Notes: generated by a model not told the origin, from the letters alone. Positions 43,487-52,841 are shown, numbered from the stretch's first letter. The stretch: 64,000 nt of DNA from Ureibacillus manganicus DSM 26584 (GCF_000772945.1 NZ_JPVN01000008.1:1-64000); one strand, 5' to 3'. A program made the numbers and translations.

Positions 43487-44218
43487 ATGCAAACAATCGA
43501 TCGAGCAATGGATATCATCAAAACCCTTGCTGCCAATTCGCAATGGTTATCTATTACTGAACTTTCTAAAGAATGTAACCTCCCAGTGAGTACCATGCAT
43601 CGCTTGTTAAAATCGTTAGAAACGCACGGGCTTATTCAAAAAAATGAAAAAACAAAAGAGTATAGCCTTGGAACACTATGGCTTGAGTATGGCCTTCAAA
43701 TGTACGATTCTATTGATTTTACAAGTCATATCCGAGCTGAAATGGAAAAATTGATGCACATCGTTAGTGAGAGCGTCTATTACAGCAAGCCCATGGGAAC
43801 AGATGCGCTAATCATGGAAAGAATCGATAGCCCTGAAAACCAAATTCGCGTGGTTGATAAAATAGGTCTAAGAGTACCGATGAATATTGGTGCTGCGAAT
43901 AAAATAATGCTCGCCCATATGAATAAGTCTACAGCAGACGAAATAATCAACGCCCTGATCCCAAAAGAAGAGCAAACACCATTCTATCAAAAACTAGATG
44001 AAATAAAAGAAAACGGTTATGGAATTAGCCGTGGTGAACGGACAGAAGGAACGATTTCCGTAGCGGCACCGATTTTTAATCATACTGGTGACATTGAAGG
44101 GGCAATTAGTATCGGTTGCGTTAGTTTTAATATGACCGATGAAAAGCTACAATTTCTCATAGAGAATGTCATTGAGAGTGGAAAGCGGATTTCTAAAAAT
44201 TTAGGTTACAAAGAATAG
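43487..44218 (+). CDS. IclR-family transcriptional regulator
   Basis: A 243-residue regulator: an N-terminal winged helix (W-L-S-I-T-E-L-S-K-E...S-T-M-H-R-L-L-K-S-L) in the first 60 residues and the IclR effector-binding domain after it (E-N-G-Y-G-I-S-R-G-E-R...I-S-V-A-A-P-I-F). AGGAAGTG lies before ATG 43487. It lies between the carbamoylase and the convergent arginine-type operon and likely controls one or both. IclR proteins usually bind a pathway intermediate. Confidence 0.9.
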   Translation: MQTIDRAMDIIKTLAANSQWLSITELSKECNLPVSTMHRLLKSLETHGLIQKNEKTKEYSLGTLWLEYGLQMYDSIDFTSHIRAEMEKLMHIVSESVYYSKPMGTDALIMERIDSPENQIRVVDKIGLRVPMNIGAANKIMLAHMNKSTADEIINALIPKEEQTPFYQKLDEIKENGYGISRGERTEGTISVAAPIFNHTGDIEGAISIGCVSFNMTDEKLQFLIENVIESGKRISKNLGYKE

Positions 44219-44230
44219 CTAAAAAAAAAT

Positions 44231-44271
44231 AAAAGAGACCAATGGATGGAGTTCTAGTCCATGGTCTCTTT
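44231..44271. terminator. Terminator between IclR gene and permease
   Basis: AGAGACCA...GGA pairs with TCC...TGGTCTCT; A-rich on the left and TTT on the right, so it can serve both convergent genes. Confidence 0.75.
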
Positions 44272-44334
44272 AACGGTATAAATGAAAGGTGAAGAAGAAG
44301 CAAATCCGTGTATGGATTCTCATGAACGATCAAA

Positions 44335-45789
44335 TTATGAATTCACTTTTTCTTGCTCCGTCTCTGTTGTTTTACCTGGCATTTCATTTTCGAATGGATT
44401 GAACGGTTCTTTCTTTTTACCATGCTCATGCTTAAAGTAATAGAAAAGGTAACTAACAACTAAGAAGGCAATCCCGATTATTAAACCTAGAATTTGAGTT
44501 GGGTCCGTAGCAATGAAAGCAAGTAGCCCTGCACAAATGATAATACATGCAATCGGAAGAACTGGATAAAAACGAATTTTATAAGTTAAATCTTCTAATC
44601 TACCGCCAGCTTTAATATATTTTTTTCTAAACATATATTGGGAGAGGGCAATTCCCATCCAAGAAATTGTGACGGAAATCCCTGCAATCGACATTAGGAT
44701 GACAAACACTGTATCTGCCGCTAGTACACTTGTTAATAATGATAATAGAGAAAATACCATTGTGAAAACTAGTGCATTGAACGGAACCTTACGTTTATCT
44801 AATTTGCCAAAGACTTTCGGTGCCATGCCTTCATTTGACATGGACCAAAGTAAGCGCGTAGAAGCATAGATACAAGAGTTTCCAACGGATAATACTGCTG
44901 TTAAAATAACAAAGTTCATAATATCTGCTGCATAAGGAATTCCTACTAAATCCATTAATGTTACAAAAGGACTTTCTAATAAGCCAAGCTCACTCGCAGG
45001 GAAAATGGCAGATAATATAATAATAGAAGAAAGATAAAAGACAACAATTCGGAACAAGACATTTCGAATCGCACGTGGAATGTCTCTACTCGGATTTTCA
45101 CTTTCACCCGCAGCAATTCCAATCAATTCAGAACCTTGGTAAGAGAAAATAACATTCATCATCGTAACAAAAATAATGGCAAGACCAGCTGGGAACAGTC
45201 CGATGGGTGCTAAATTTTCAAGCATTGGTGCTGGGCGATCTTCAAGTGGGACAATACCGACAGCTGCTGCTATCCCTATAATGATAAATAATATGACCGC
45301 AACAACTTTGATGCCTGCAAACCAATATTCGGCTTCACCAAAGGCTCTCGTTGTAAGGGCATTGATGCCAAATAATAGGGCAATAAAAAGTGCACACCAT
45401 ATCCAAATCGATACATCCGGGAACCAGCGTTGCATCAAAATCCCAGCAGCAGTAAACTCGACGCCGGCTGTTGTGGCCGATCCCACGAAATACATCCAAC
45501 CGAGAGAGAACCCCGCAGAAGGGCTGATGAACCTGCTTGCATAGGTTTGGAATGAACCAGAAACAGGCATGTAAACGGCAAGTTCCCCTAAACAGACCAT
45601 TACCATATACAAAATAAGACCACCAAAAATATAGCCGATTAATGCACCTCCAGGACCAGCCTGGTTAATGGTATACCCTGCGTTTAAAAATAAGCCAGTA
45701 CCAATTACTCCTCCAAGAGATAACATAAATAAGTGACGACTTTTCATCGCGCGGTTTAACTGATTTGCTTGATTTTCCATTTTCACCAT
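44335..45789 (-). CDS. Amino acid permease (APC family)
   Basis: A 484-residue membrane transporter with about twelve hydrophobic segments and the APC signature near the N-terminus (G-G-V-I-G-T-G-L-F-L). It is of the type that carries basic or polar amino acids in Bacillales. It is the last gene of a minus-strand operon with RocB and two DDAH-family hydrolases, so arginine, citrulline or a methylated arginine is a likely substrate (inference). ATG 45789 follows AAAGGTGTGAAG; ATG 45780 is nearby, and a longer start at 45828 lacks support. Confidence 0.85.
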   Translation of the reverse strand: MVKMENQANQLNRAMKSRHLFMLSLGGVIGTGLFLNAGYTINQAGPGGALIGYIFGGLILYMVMVCLGELAVYMPVSGSFQTYASRFISPSAGFSLGWMYFVGSATTAGVEFTAAGILMQRWFPDVSIWIWCALFIALLFGINALTTRAFGEAEYWFAGIKVVAVILFIIIGIAAAVGIVPLEDRPAPMLENLAPIGLFPAGLAIIFVTMMNVIFSYQGSELIGIAAGESENPSRDIPRAIRNVLFRIVVFYLSSIIILSAIFPASELGLLESPFVTLMDLVGIPYAADIMNFVILTAVLSVGNSCIYASTRLLWSMSNEGMAPKVFGKLDKRKVPFNALVFTMVFSLLSLLTSVLAADTVFVILMSIAGISVTISWMGIALSQYMFRKKYIKAGGRLEDLTYKIRFYPVLPIACIIICAGLLAFIATDPTQILGLIIGIAFLVVSYLFYYFKHEHGKKKEPFNPFENEMPGKTTETEQEKVNS

Positions 45790-45874
45790 CCACTTCACAC
45801 CTTTCATATTAAAATAATTAGGAAACACCGATTAACTCATTAATTCTAATATTCTGAAGGTCTATGTTGCATTT

Positions 45875-47494
45875 TTACTTCGCCACTTTGCTAGCGAACA
45901 GACTTTTAATTACACGTTCAATCAACATTGGTGTTTGAACGAAAGCACTTTCGATTGAAACCCGTTCTGTACTTTGGTGTGCATCCTTGCCAAAAGGCCC
46001 TATGTTTAAAACAGGCGTCTGAAGTTCACTCATCTCTTGGAAGGGGATATTGTACACAGCTCCCCAAGTCGGCGTGTTTTGTTCAAAGGTTGTCCATCCG
46101 TCTGATTCATCTTGATAATTCACATAACTTAAATCGCAAAGCCCATTAAAGTAATGGATTTGATTCACTTGCATACCAAACTCTTTTGATGCCGAGTCTG
46201 TCACTAATTGCACGGTTTCTTCTATAAGTGGATCATCAGAAGAATTCACAGCAGGATAGTAAGGGGGTGCAAACAATAATATAATTGCCGGTGCAAGTTC
46301 ATTGCATCGAATGAGTAAATGATCTGCAGCGCGTAGAGACTTTTCCCTTTCATCCCATTCATCATTTGTTAGTACTTCATTGAGTATTTTTTCAACTTGA
46401 TTCTTACCTAATTTCTTTTCTGCATAAGAAAGTAGTTCCTGATAGCGCATGACACGTACTTCACCAATTGGCTGAATCTGCTCACGAGCACAGATTGTTT
46501 TATAGGCTTCATTGCATTTTTTTGCTGCTTCCAATGCGACTTGTTCAAACAAATTCATAATATCTTGGGCCGTTCGTTTCATCAAAAAGACGTTATAAAG
46601 TGCGACTGCACGGTAAGGTGTTTGGGTTGAATATTGTAATTTTAAATCTTTTTGTTGCAAGGAAACGGGAAGGGGAGTACTCTCGCCACGGTCACTTTCA
46701 CAGAAGACAGAGTTCCATTCCATACTTTGTGTTAAAAATGAAGCGATGTAGTTAGCTGTGATGCCTGCTAAAGGTTCGCCGACATGTGTTTCTTTTCCGT
46801 AAAAGAGCGCAGCTGGCATGATTTTCCCAATCGTTCCGCTATAAATATAGTAGTTTTCATCGCCTGGTTTTTGAGTGAAAGATGGCTCACCATTTAAAAA
46901 TAACTTATAGGATATACTAAATTGGTTACGCAAGGATACTAATACCTTTACAGCAGCACGCATACCAGAGGAATTTACTTCTTCATCTGGCACTGTGACG
47001 AGTATTAAGTTGATCGGCCAGTTTTGCGCAATCGCTTTCTCAATCATAGACATATGCAGCACTAGTCCCATTTTCATATCCATTGTGCCTCGGCCAAATA
47101 AATAGTTCCCCGATTCCAAATCAACCCGTGCCTCTTGCTTTAAATCTTTCGAACGATTGAATAGTTCTTTCGTCAACTGTTCTGGATGAAAGGCTAAATG
47201 CTCTAAATCTCCATATTCTTCTGTTTGAACGGTATCAAAATGACTAATTAACACAATCGTGTCTGTTGCATTCGGATGCTTGTAGAGAGCAGTTACCAAA
47301 CTTCTTCCGGCATCAGCCTCGTGAAGTGATAAATAATCAGGATGTTTCAAGAAATAATCATTTTCTAGTAACTTTTGTTTAAGTTTAAGAGGGAATTGTC
47401 GTTCTCCTTCTGTATGTGTACGGCTGTCCCAACTTACGACCTCACACAATAAGGAACGTAGCTGTTGGGGAGTATTCCATTGTAAATTGTTCAA
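45875..47494 (-). CDS. rocB: RocB-like M20 peptidase
   Basis: A 539-residue member of the RocB branch of M20/M25/M40 hydrolases, an arginine-utilisation protein of Bacillus. It shows L-R-S-L-L-C-E-V-V-S-W-D-S-R-T near the start, I-S-H-F-D-T, G-R-G-T-M-D-M-K-M-G, and V-P-D-E-E-V-N-S-S-G. Its exact reaction is not settled in the literature I know. TTG 47494 lies just after AGGTGAG and gives the N-terminus expected of RocB; GTG 47503 is inside that site. It is cotranscribed with the hydrolases upstream and the permease downstream. Confidence 0.85.
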   Translation of the reverse strand: MNNLQWNTPQQLRSLLCEVVSWDSRTHTEGERQFPLKLKQKLLENDYFLKHPDYLSLHEADAGRSLVTALYKHPNATDTIVLISHFDTVQTEEYGDLEHLAFHPEQLTKELFNRSKDLKQEARVDLESGNYLFGRGTMDMKMGLVLHMSMIEKAIAQNWPINLILVTVPDEEVNSSGMRAAVKVLVSLRNQFSISYKLFLNGEPSFTQKPGDENYYIYSGTIGKIMPAALFYGKETHVGEPLAGITANYIASFLTQSMEWNSVFCESDRGESTPLPVSLQQKDLKLQYSTQTPYRAVALYNVFLMKRTAQDIMNLFEQVALEAAKKCNEAYKTICAREQIQPIGEVRVMRYQELLSYAEKKLGKNQVEKILNEVLTNDEWDEREKSLRAADHLLIRCNELAPAIILLFAPPYYPAVNSSDDPLIEETVQLVTDSASKEFGMQVNQIHYFNGLCDLSYVNYQDESDGWTTFEQNTPTWGAVYNIPFQEMSELQTPVLNIGPFGKDAHQSTERVSIESAFVQTPMLIERVIKSLFASKVAK

Positions 47495-47559
47495 AGGGCT
47501 CACCTAGTTTCTTTCATCATTTTGTCTATTTGAACATTTAAATTTGAGAATGAATGTGA

Positions 47560-48321
47560 CTAAAATCGCAGAGATAAACAGCTTAATCCACCATCTTGTT
47601 TTTGGAACTCGGACATTTCAAGCTCGATTGTTTGGTAACCTGCTTCTACAATTTTTTGCTTTGTTTCATCGTATCCCTTTGGAAGGATCACATAGTCATT
47701 CACACGGATACAGTTAGCGGAGTATTCATTATCTTTAGAAACGATGATTTTGTCGTACCCTGAAAACTCTGGATGGTCGACAAATTCGCCAGCAACAACA
47801 ATAGTATTATTGCCAAGATAGGCAATGCCTGTTTTTAAATGGAAAAACTCTTTTAGTTGAATGATTGTTGCATCAAATCCTTTAGATTCTAGAATCTCTT
47901 TCAACTGGCGAGCACCTTCTTCATTCGTACGGGCAGAGATCCCAATGTAAAAGTGATTGTCAATTTGTAGAATATCACCACCATCAAGTGTCCCAGGGGA
48001 TTGGATATAATAAAAGTCTTCATAAAAGTCTTTTAGTACTTGTTCGATTTCTACGATTTCTTTAATTCTAGAATCTGCACCTGGGTTAGTAATAACAGCA
48101 AATTCTGAAGTGAGGACCGCTGTATCTTCAACAAAAGTGGAATCTGGAAATTCTTCACTCGCTTGTAAATGAGTGACCTCAACATCACATTGTTTCAATG
48201 CTTCTACATATGCGGCATGTTGAACGAGCAACTTTTCATAATCTGGTCTCCCTAAATTGGAAGTAGTTAACCCATTAATATAGCTTTTTCCTGGCGTTTT
48301 AACGATTGAATTTTTAAACAT
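47560..48321 (-). CDS. Dimethylarginine dimethylaminohydrolase (DDAH)
   Basis: A 253-residue DDAH of the amidinotransferase superfamily: F-P-D-S-T-F-V-E-D-T-A-V substrate and catalytic Glu region, G-T-L-D-G-G-D, F-H-L-K-T-G catalytic His, and nucleophile Cys248 in L-S-C-L-S. It would hydrolyse methylated arginine (or arginine) to citrulline and methylamine (or ammonia). AAGGAAG lies before ATG 48321. The next member of the same superfamily starts 31 bases upstream, so two related hydrolases are made together. Confidence 0.9.
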   Translation of the reverse strand: MFKNSIVKTPGKSYINGLTTSNLGRPDYEKLLVQHAAYVEALKQCDVEVTHLQASEEFPDSTFVEDTAVLTSEFAVITNPGADSRIKEIVEIEQVLKDFYEDFYYIQSPGTLDGGDILQIDNHFYIGISARTNEEGARQLKEILESKGFDATIIQLKEFFHLKTGIAYLGNNTIVVAGEFVDHPEFSGYDKIIVSKDNEYSANCIRVNDYVILPKGYDETKQKIVEAGYQTIELEMSEFQKQDGGLSCLSLRF

Positions 48322-48352
48322 AATATCTTCCTTTCTAGTTAACTGAAATTCA

Positions 48353-49270
48353 TCAATCTTGTTGAGAAGTCGTTTCCTTTTCTACACGAACAACAGGGGA
48401 TGTTAAACATGTAGGCCCACCTGTACCTAAATAGCTGATTTCATATCCTTTGTATTCATAAACAGTTGCACCTGCATCTACCAGTTGCTTCTTAGTCCGA
48501 TCGTTCCCAGCAACCATCACACAAACGCGCGGCGCTAAAGCAAGAACGTTACAACCTAGAGTTAAATATTCCTCATCTGGAACCTCGATTAATTTAATCC
48601 CACGTTTTATTAATAGCTGTCTAAAGAACACGGGCATTAAACGGGAATGAACAACTGCTAAATCATGGTCCACCATGCTGATAAATGACATGAGGTGAAG
48701 GCATTCATGTTCTCCCTGATCATGAGGAAGTTGTACAACAATGAATTCTTCGACGATCTCTTTTGTCATCTCTCTTAACTGGTCAATAGCTTCTAAGTTT
48801 GTCCGATAACCTAAACCAACACAAAGCGTTTTGTCGTCTAACCAAACTAAATCCCCACCATCACAGACCGCATCTCCCGTTAATTCACCTATAATGGGAA
48901 TGCCTTTTTCTCTTAAATATTCTTTGTATACTTGGGCTTCTGGTTGCCGAAGCTCTTTTCCAGACTTTAGGATAATTGCTCCTTGCCTTGTGAATTTGAC
49001 CGGATCATGGGCGTAAATTGAATCCAACCCCACTTGATTTGATTGCGGAAGAAAGTCAATTTCAGGAACATGTTTTTCCAGGATGGATAGAAACTCAGCA
49101 TATTCTTTAAGGCTCTCATCAAATTTAGGCTCATCAATATAATTGAACCTTTTCCAGTTCTCATTTAAGTGCTCTTGGCTAATAAAAGCATCTTTTGGAT
49201 GTTTAATAATCACTCTTTGTAATGAATTCACCATTGAAGAACTATATGTCGCATTTGTAGAAATTAGCAT
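48353..49270 (-). CDS. Second DDAH/amidinotransferase-family hydrolase
   Basis: A 305-residue relative of DDAH and arginine deiminase-type enzymes: Y-A-H-D-P-V, G-D-A-V-C-D-G-G-D-L-V-W, H-E-C-L-H-L with the catalytic His region, and the nucleophile Cys in G-G-P-T-C-L-T-S. It is longer than the DDAH at 47560 and only distantly similar, so it likely handles a different guanidino compound. ATG 49270 follows AAGGAAGGTG; ATG 49279 is upstream of the useful spacing. It is the first gene of the minus-strand operon. Confidence 0.85.
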   Translation of the reverse strand: MLISTNATYSSSMVNSLQRVIIKHPKDAFISQEHLNENWKRFNYIDEPKFDESLKEYAEFLSILEKHVPEIDFLPQSNQVGLDSIYAHDPVKFTRQGAIILKSGKELRQPEAQVYKEYLREKGIPIIGELTGDAVCDGGDLVWLDDKTLCVGLGYRTNLEAIDQLREMTKEIVEEFIVVQLPHDQGEHECLHLMSFISMVDHDLAVVHSRLMPVFFRQLLIKRGIKLIEVPDEEYLTLGCNVLALAPRVCVMVAGNDRTKKQLVDAGATVYEYKGYEISYLGTGGPTCLTSPVVRVEKETTSQQD

Positions 49271-49279
49271 GAAAAGCAC

Positions 49280-49553
49280 CTTCCTTTTTTCATTATGTGG
49301 AAATGCATTTTATTAAATGGAAAATATAATGCAAATTTATCACTCTCTTAAAATAGTGTCAATTTAATTTTCTCAATATTTCGTAAATTATAATTAGAAT
49401 ATAAATAGTTGTTATTTAACGATAATTTCTAGTTTATAAAATGCCTCTATTAAGTTATAAAAAAGACTCTTATAAAATATTAAGCTGCTAGCAAATCTCA
49501 GAACATTAATTACGAATAATGTTTAAGAGGGGATCAGAAGAAGTTGTTGATGG
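49280..49553. other. AT-rich leader region of the arginine-type operon
   Basis: About 270 AT-rich bases hold the operon promoter. I looked for the sigma-54 elements used by Bacillus roc genes (TGGCA...TTGC) and saw none, so an ordinary promoter under IclR control is more likely. Confidence 0.4.
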
Positions 49554-49710
49554 AGGATAACATCTTGTCTTCAAGTGAAGGGGTATTGGGGGCAGATGAC
49601 CGAGCAGGAGTTTGAGTCGCTTTGGAAGTAGCAAAAACGACTCGTAATAAGGATTTTAATGGAACTTAAAAATTACTTTTACAGTGGAAATCGGGTTACG
49701 CGGTGCAAAC
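49554..49710 (+). pseudogene. Decayed copy of the M20 peptidase centre
   Basis: The stretch CTTCAAGTGAAGGGG...GGGGCAGATGA and the following 120 bases match 41449-41603 of the peptidase gene at 40652, including GTAGCAAAAACGA and TTTTAATGGAAC. In-frame stops, small deletions and missing bases show decay. Only the metal-binding centre of the gene is left. Confidence 0.8.
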
Positions 49711-49777
49711 TGGTGGACATGGTGAAAGTATGTCAAAAGATGATATACTATTTAGAACAATAGTAGGAGGTGTAATA

Positions 49778-50041
49778 ATGAAATGGGAAAAAATTCGTGA
49801 ACAATATCCAGAACAGTGGGTGCTTGTGGAAGCCATCTCTGCCTATTCAGAAAACTCAATTCGCTATATGGATGAATTATCGGTCATTTCAAATTTCCCT
49901 GAGTCAACTATTGCATGGAAAGAGTACAAAAAACTACATCTCGCAAATCCTTCAAGAGAATATTATATCTTTCATACTGATCACGAAGAAATTGAAGTTA
50001 GAGAACAGAAGTTTATCGGAGTGAGGAGGGGACTCCAATGA
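49778..50041 (+). CDS. Small protein of a retropepsin-linked pair
   Basis: An 87-residue acidic protein (M-K-W-E-K-I-R-E-Q-Y-P-E-Q-W-V-L-V-E-A, then A-W-K-E-Y-K-K-L-H). Relatives, as I recall, are encoded just upstream of small aspartyl-protease (retropepsin-like) genes in Bacillales. ATG 49778 follows GTAGGAGGTG; a frame extending from 49703 runs out of the pseudogene fragment and is not the true start. Its stop overlaps the ATG of what remains of a second gene. Confidence 0.65.
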   Translation: MKWEKIREQYPEQWVLVEAISAYSENSIRYMDELSVISNFPESTIAWKEYKKLHLANPSREYYIFHTDHEEIEVREQKFIGVRRGLQ

Positions 50042-50082
50042 TTATTAACATGCAGGACGGAGAAAACATTATGAATTGTTGA
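50038..50082 (+). pseudogene. Truncated partner gene (14 codons left)
   Basis: ATG 50038 overlaps the stop of the small gene by four bases, a coupling typical of a two-gene operon. The frame (M-I-I-N-M-Q-D-G-E-N) ends after 14 codons. The retropepsin-like partner seems to be deleted. Confidence 0.5.
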
Positions 50083-50107
50083 ATTGTTCTATAAGAAATT
50101 TAACTTC

Positions 50108-50139
50108 TAGGGACTGTTCTCATCTAGTTTAAAACAGTT
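50108..50139. terminator. Hairpin between gene fragments
   Basis: GGGACTGTT pairs with AACAGTTCC. No strong T tract; may be a leftover terminator. Confidence 0.35.
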
Positions 50140-50179
50140 CCATATCTATAGTTATACTCATTGAGAGAATAAAGAAAGT

Positions 50180-50497
50180 AAAACAACCTCATTTGTCCAG
50201 CTTTTATTTCATCACTTTTCCCATCAAAAACACTATACCCCATAGAACGATATCCTTTCATTCTCTTTTCAAACATCACATTTAATAAGAGCTCCTTCTT
50301 ATCGACGTAGTCAAATACTTTTACTACAGTCTTATGTTCATGCTGACTATGAAGTCTTACAACAAACTGTTGTAAAGTGCCCTTCAAGGAAATTTGCATA
50401 GTTAAAAATAATGTACCTAGTTTTGCATGGTCAAAACCTTCTCTAGTATATTAACCTGTCAGAATTATTAGTCGTTCTTTATTATCCGAAATCATTT
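50180..50497 (-). pseudogene. Decayed C-terminal copy of the TOTE-type helicase
   Basis: Residues such as K-G-T-L-Q-Q, H-E-H-K-T-V-V-K-V-F-D-Y-V-D and F-E-K-R-M-K-G-Y-R-S-M-G-Y match the end of the helicase at 52842. Homology goes on upstream to the sequence of 53160 despite stops (for instance TATATTAACCTG for TATATTTTCCTG). Motif VI Arg residues are lost (V-V-R-L-H-S for V-G-R-L-H-R). It is a partial duplicate in the same orientation, 2.7 kb away. Confidence 0.85.
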
Positions 50498-50600
50498 AAT
50501 CCAGATAAAAAAGATTTCTGGGATCTTATGGTTTAATTAAGAAAATATTATATGGATTTGATAATATAGGAAGTAACATAACACTCTTTGAGGAGGGATA

Positions 50601-52256
50601 ATGTTGTTAGATATTTTACAAATTATTAAGGCTGGAGAAACTAATACTGTTGAATTTAAAAGTTGGATAAAAACCCCTAAATTTAAGGAAATGATAGAAT
50701 TATTAGTTAAAGAAGCTGTAGGATTTGCGAATACCAAGGGCGGAACTATATTAGTTGGAGTAGAAGATGACGGAGAGATTACAGGATGTTCAAAATTTGA
50801 CACTCAAAATATTATAGAAGCTATTTATGATAAGACAATACCGAAATTATTTACTGATATTGAGGTCATAGAATTAGAGGGTAAAGAAATTCTTTGTATC
50901 ACGGTTGATAAATCTACTGAGATCATCTCAACTTCTAATGGAATAACATATAGGAGATTAGGGAAAAATACAAAGCCTTATTACCCATCAGAATATAGCT
51001 CAAATAAAATAGAAGGTTATAAAGGCGACTTTTCAGCAAAAGTCATCGGAAATTCTAGTGAAGATGATATAGACTTTTTAGAAGTTGAGAACTTGAAACG
51101 TAAATTACAATCGAGAGAAAAAGATTCAACTTTATATAATCTAGATGATTTGAGTTTTTTAAAGGATATAGAATTGATTAAAATAATAGACAATGAAGTG
51201 AAATTAACCGTTGCTGGTGTCTTATTTGTTGGAACCGAGACTGCAATTGCAAAATATATGCCCCAAGCTGAAATACTAGTTTTAACTTATAAAGAAGGTA
51301 AAACAGAATATCATAAAAGATTAGATTTAAAAATCCCCTTAGTAAGAGCCATAGATAGAATTCAACAATTATTTGAGGATCAAAATAGTATTGAAAATGT
51401 TCAAGTAGGATTATTTAAATTAGAGGTACAAGATTATCCAATAAATGTTTTCCAAGAAGCATTACTAAATGCTATGACTCATAGAGATTACGAAAATACA
51501 TCTTCAATCATTATTAAATTTTATCCTACTGAAATAGTAATAGAAAATCCTGGGTCTTTTCCTGAAGGTATAGATAGTAAAAATATTATTAGTCATCCAT
51601 CTACACCAAGAAATAAATTGATAGCAGAGATATTTCAAAAGTTAAAATACGTTCAGAGATCTGGTCAAGGTGTAGACATTATGTTTAAAGATATGCTAGC
51701 TTTAGGAAAGTCTGCTCCAGATTATACTCTATATAATAATGCTGTAAAATTGATTTTGCGTAGCAGTTTAGAAGACGTTGAATTTTTAAAGTTTATAACA
51801 AAGGAAGAAGAACGAATTGGTGAATTTACAGTTCAGGAAATCTGTATTTTAAAATATGTAAAAGAGTATAAAACAATATCGCTTCCAAAAGCGGCTGAGG
51901 TTGCCCAAATTAATAAGCAATCTGTGGCTTCAGTGTTGAGTAATTTAAGTCAAAAGAAAAATATACTCCAAAGAGAAAAAAGAAACAGTTACATGTTTAC
52001 TCATCGTGTTTATGCTGAATTTGATGACCAAATTGAATATATAAAAGATAAAGATTTTGATGAAATTCAGGCCGAAGTAATGATAATCGATTATCTAAAG
52101 AAAAATGGCACTATCACAAGGGCTGATGTAGAGGTATTATGTGGCTTTTCTAATACAACTAGTAAAAGAGTATTAAGAAAACTAAGAAGTGAAAATAAAA
52201 TTGAATTAGTTGGTAAATCAACTGCTAGTAAATATGTCTTATTTCAAGAGAATTAA
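50601..52256 (+). CDS. AlbA/Schlafen-domain ATP-binding regulator
   Basis: A 551-residue protein with an N-terminal AlbA_2 (Schlafen-like) domain: N-T-V-E-F-K, then F-A-N-T-K-G-G-T-I-L-V-G-V. A HATPase-like domain follows near residue 285 (F-Q-E-A-L-L-N-A-M-T-H-R-D-Y, then I-E-N-P-G-S-F), and two winged helices lie at the C-terminus (L-P-K-A-A-E-V-A-Q-I-N-K-Q-S and T-I-T-R-A-D-V-E-V-L-C-G). Proteins with this build are usually called RecG-like or transcriptional regulators and are frequent in defence regions. GAGGAGGG precedes ATG 50601. It is a stand-alone gene. Confidence 0.8.
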   Translation: MLLDILQIIKAGETNTVEFKSWIKTPKFKEMIELLVKEAVGFANTKGGTILVGVEDDGEITGCSKFDTQNIIEAIYDKTIPKLFTDIEVIELEGKEILCITVDKSTEIISTSNGITYRRLGKNTKPYYPSEYSSNKIEGYKGDFSAKVIGNSSEDDIDFLEVENLKRKLQSREKDSTLYNLDDLSFLKDIELIKIIDNEVKLTVAGVLFVGTETAIAKYMPQAEILVLTYKEGKTEYHKRLDLKIPLVRAIDRIQQLFEDQNSIENVQVGLFKLEVQDYPINVFQEALLNAMTHRDYENTSSIIIKFYPTEIVIENPGSFPEGIDSKNIISHPSTPRNKLIAEIFQKLKYVQRSGQGVDIMFKDMLALGKSAPDYTLYNNAVKLILRSSLEDVEFLKFITKEEERIGEFTVQEICILKYVKEYKTISLPKAAEVAQINKQSVASVLSNLSQKKNILQREKRNSYMFTHRVYAEFDDQIEYIKDKDFDEIQAEVMIIDYLKKNGTITRADVEVLCGFSNTTSKRVLRKLRSENKIELVGKSTASKYVLFQEN

Positions 52257-52317
52257 CTAAATAATTAAAGATGATAAATATTAGTTGATGTATCCCTAAA
52301 CACCAACCCAATAAGAA

Positions 52318-52641
52318 TTTGGCCCGAGAGACGTACGAAATCAAGAAGACATTTGGCCCGAGAGATGGGCCAACTCAAGAAGAATTTGGCCCGAGGGACG
52401 AACCTACCCAAGAAGAGTTTGGCCCGAGAGATGGACCAGATCAAGAACGGTTTTGGCCCGAGAGACGGACCAAAAGAAAAGGTCTGGCCCGAGAGACGGG
52501 CTAAACCAAAAGAGTTTTGGCCTGAGAGATGGACCAGATCAAGAAGGGTTTTGGCCCAAGAGACGGACCAAAAAGAGTTCTGGCCCAAGAGACGGGCTAA
52601 ACCTAAAAGAGTTTTGGCCCGAGAGATGGACAAAAAACAGA
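52318..52641. repeat. Noncoding tandem repeat, ten units
   Basis: Ten units of about 29-34 bases start with TTTGGCCCGAGAGAYGG, then GACCAGATCAAGAAG or a variant. Unit length changes by non-multiples of three, so it is not a protein repeat although several frames stay open. GGCCC and GGGCC (or GGACC) in the first half of each unit can form short hairpins. It is placed between convergent genes. Confidence 0.85.
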
Positions 52642-52712
52642 GTAGTTCTTGGGTTTAAATCTCTGATTATATTGAAAATACATTTGGTAGGGCATAAAAC
52701 ATTGTTCAAAAT

Positions 52713-52754
52713 GAAAGAGTTGATAATCTTTAATAAGATCGTCAACTCTTTTTT
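52713..52754. terminator. Terminator downstream of the repeat array
   Basis: AAAGAGTTGA (52713-52722) pairs with TCAACTCTTT (52742 on), followed by TTTT; serves the convergent genes on either side. Confidence 0.8.
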
Positions 52755-52841
52755 AGATAGACTAGTGTGGCATGTTAGATTACATGAATTACTCAATTTT
52801 AATAACTTATTTTTACTCTCCTATGAAACCTTTGTAATATA

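Noticed and set aside
49280-49553. Sigma-54 promoter for the arginine-type operon
   Set aside because: No GG...GC pair with the proper spacing was found on the minus strand.
52318-52641. CRISPR array
   Set aside because: The parts between repeat heads are similar to each other and only about 15 bases long, and no cas gene is near.
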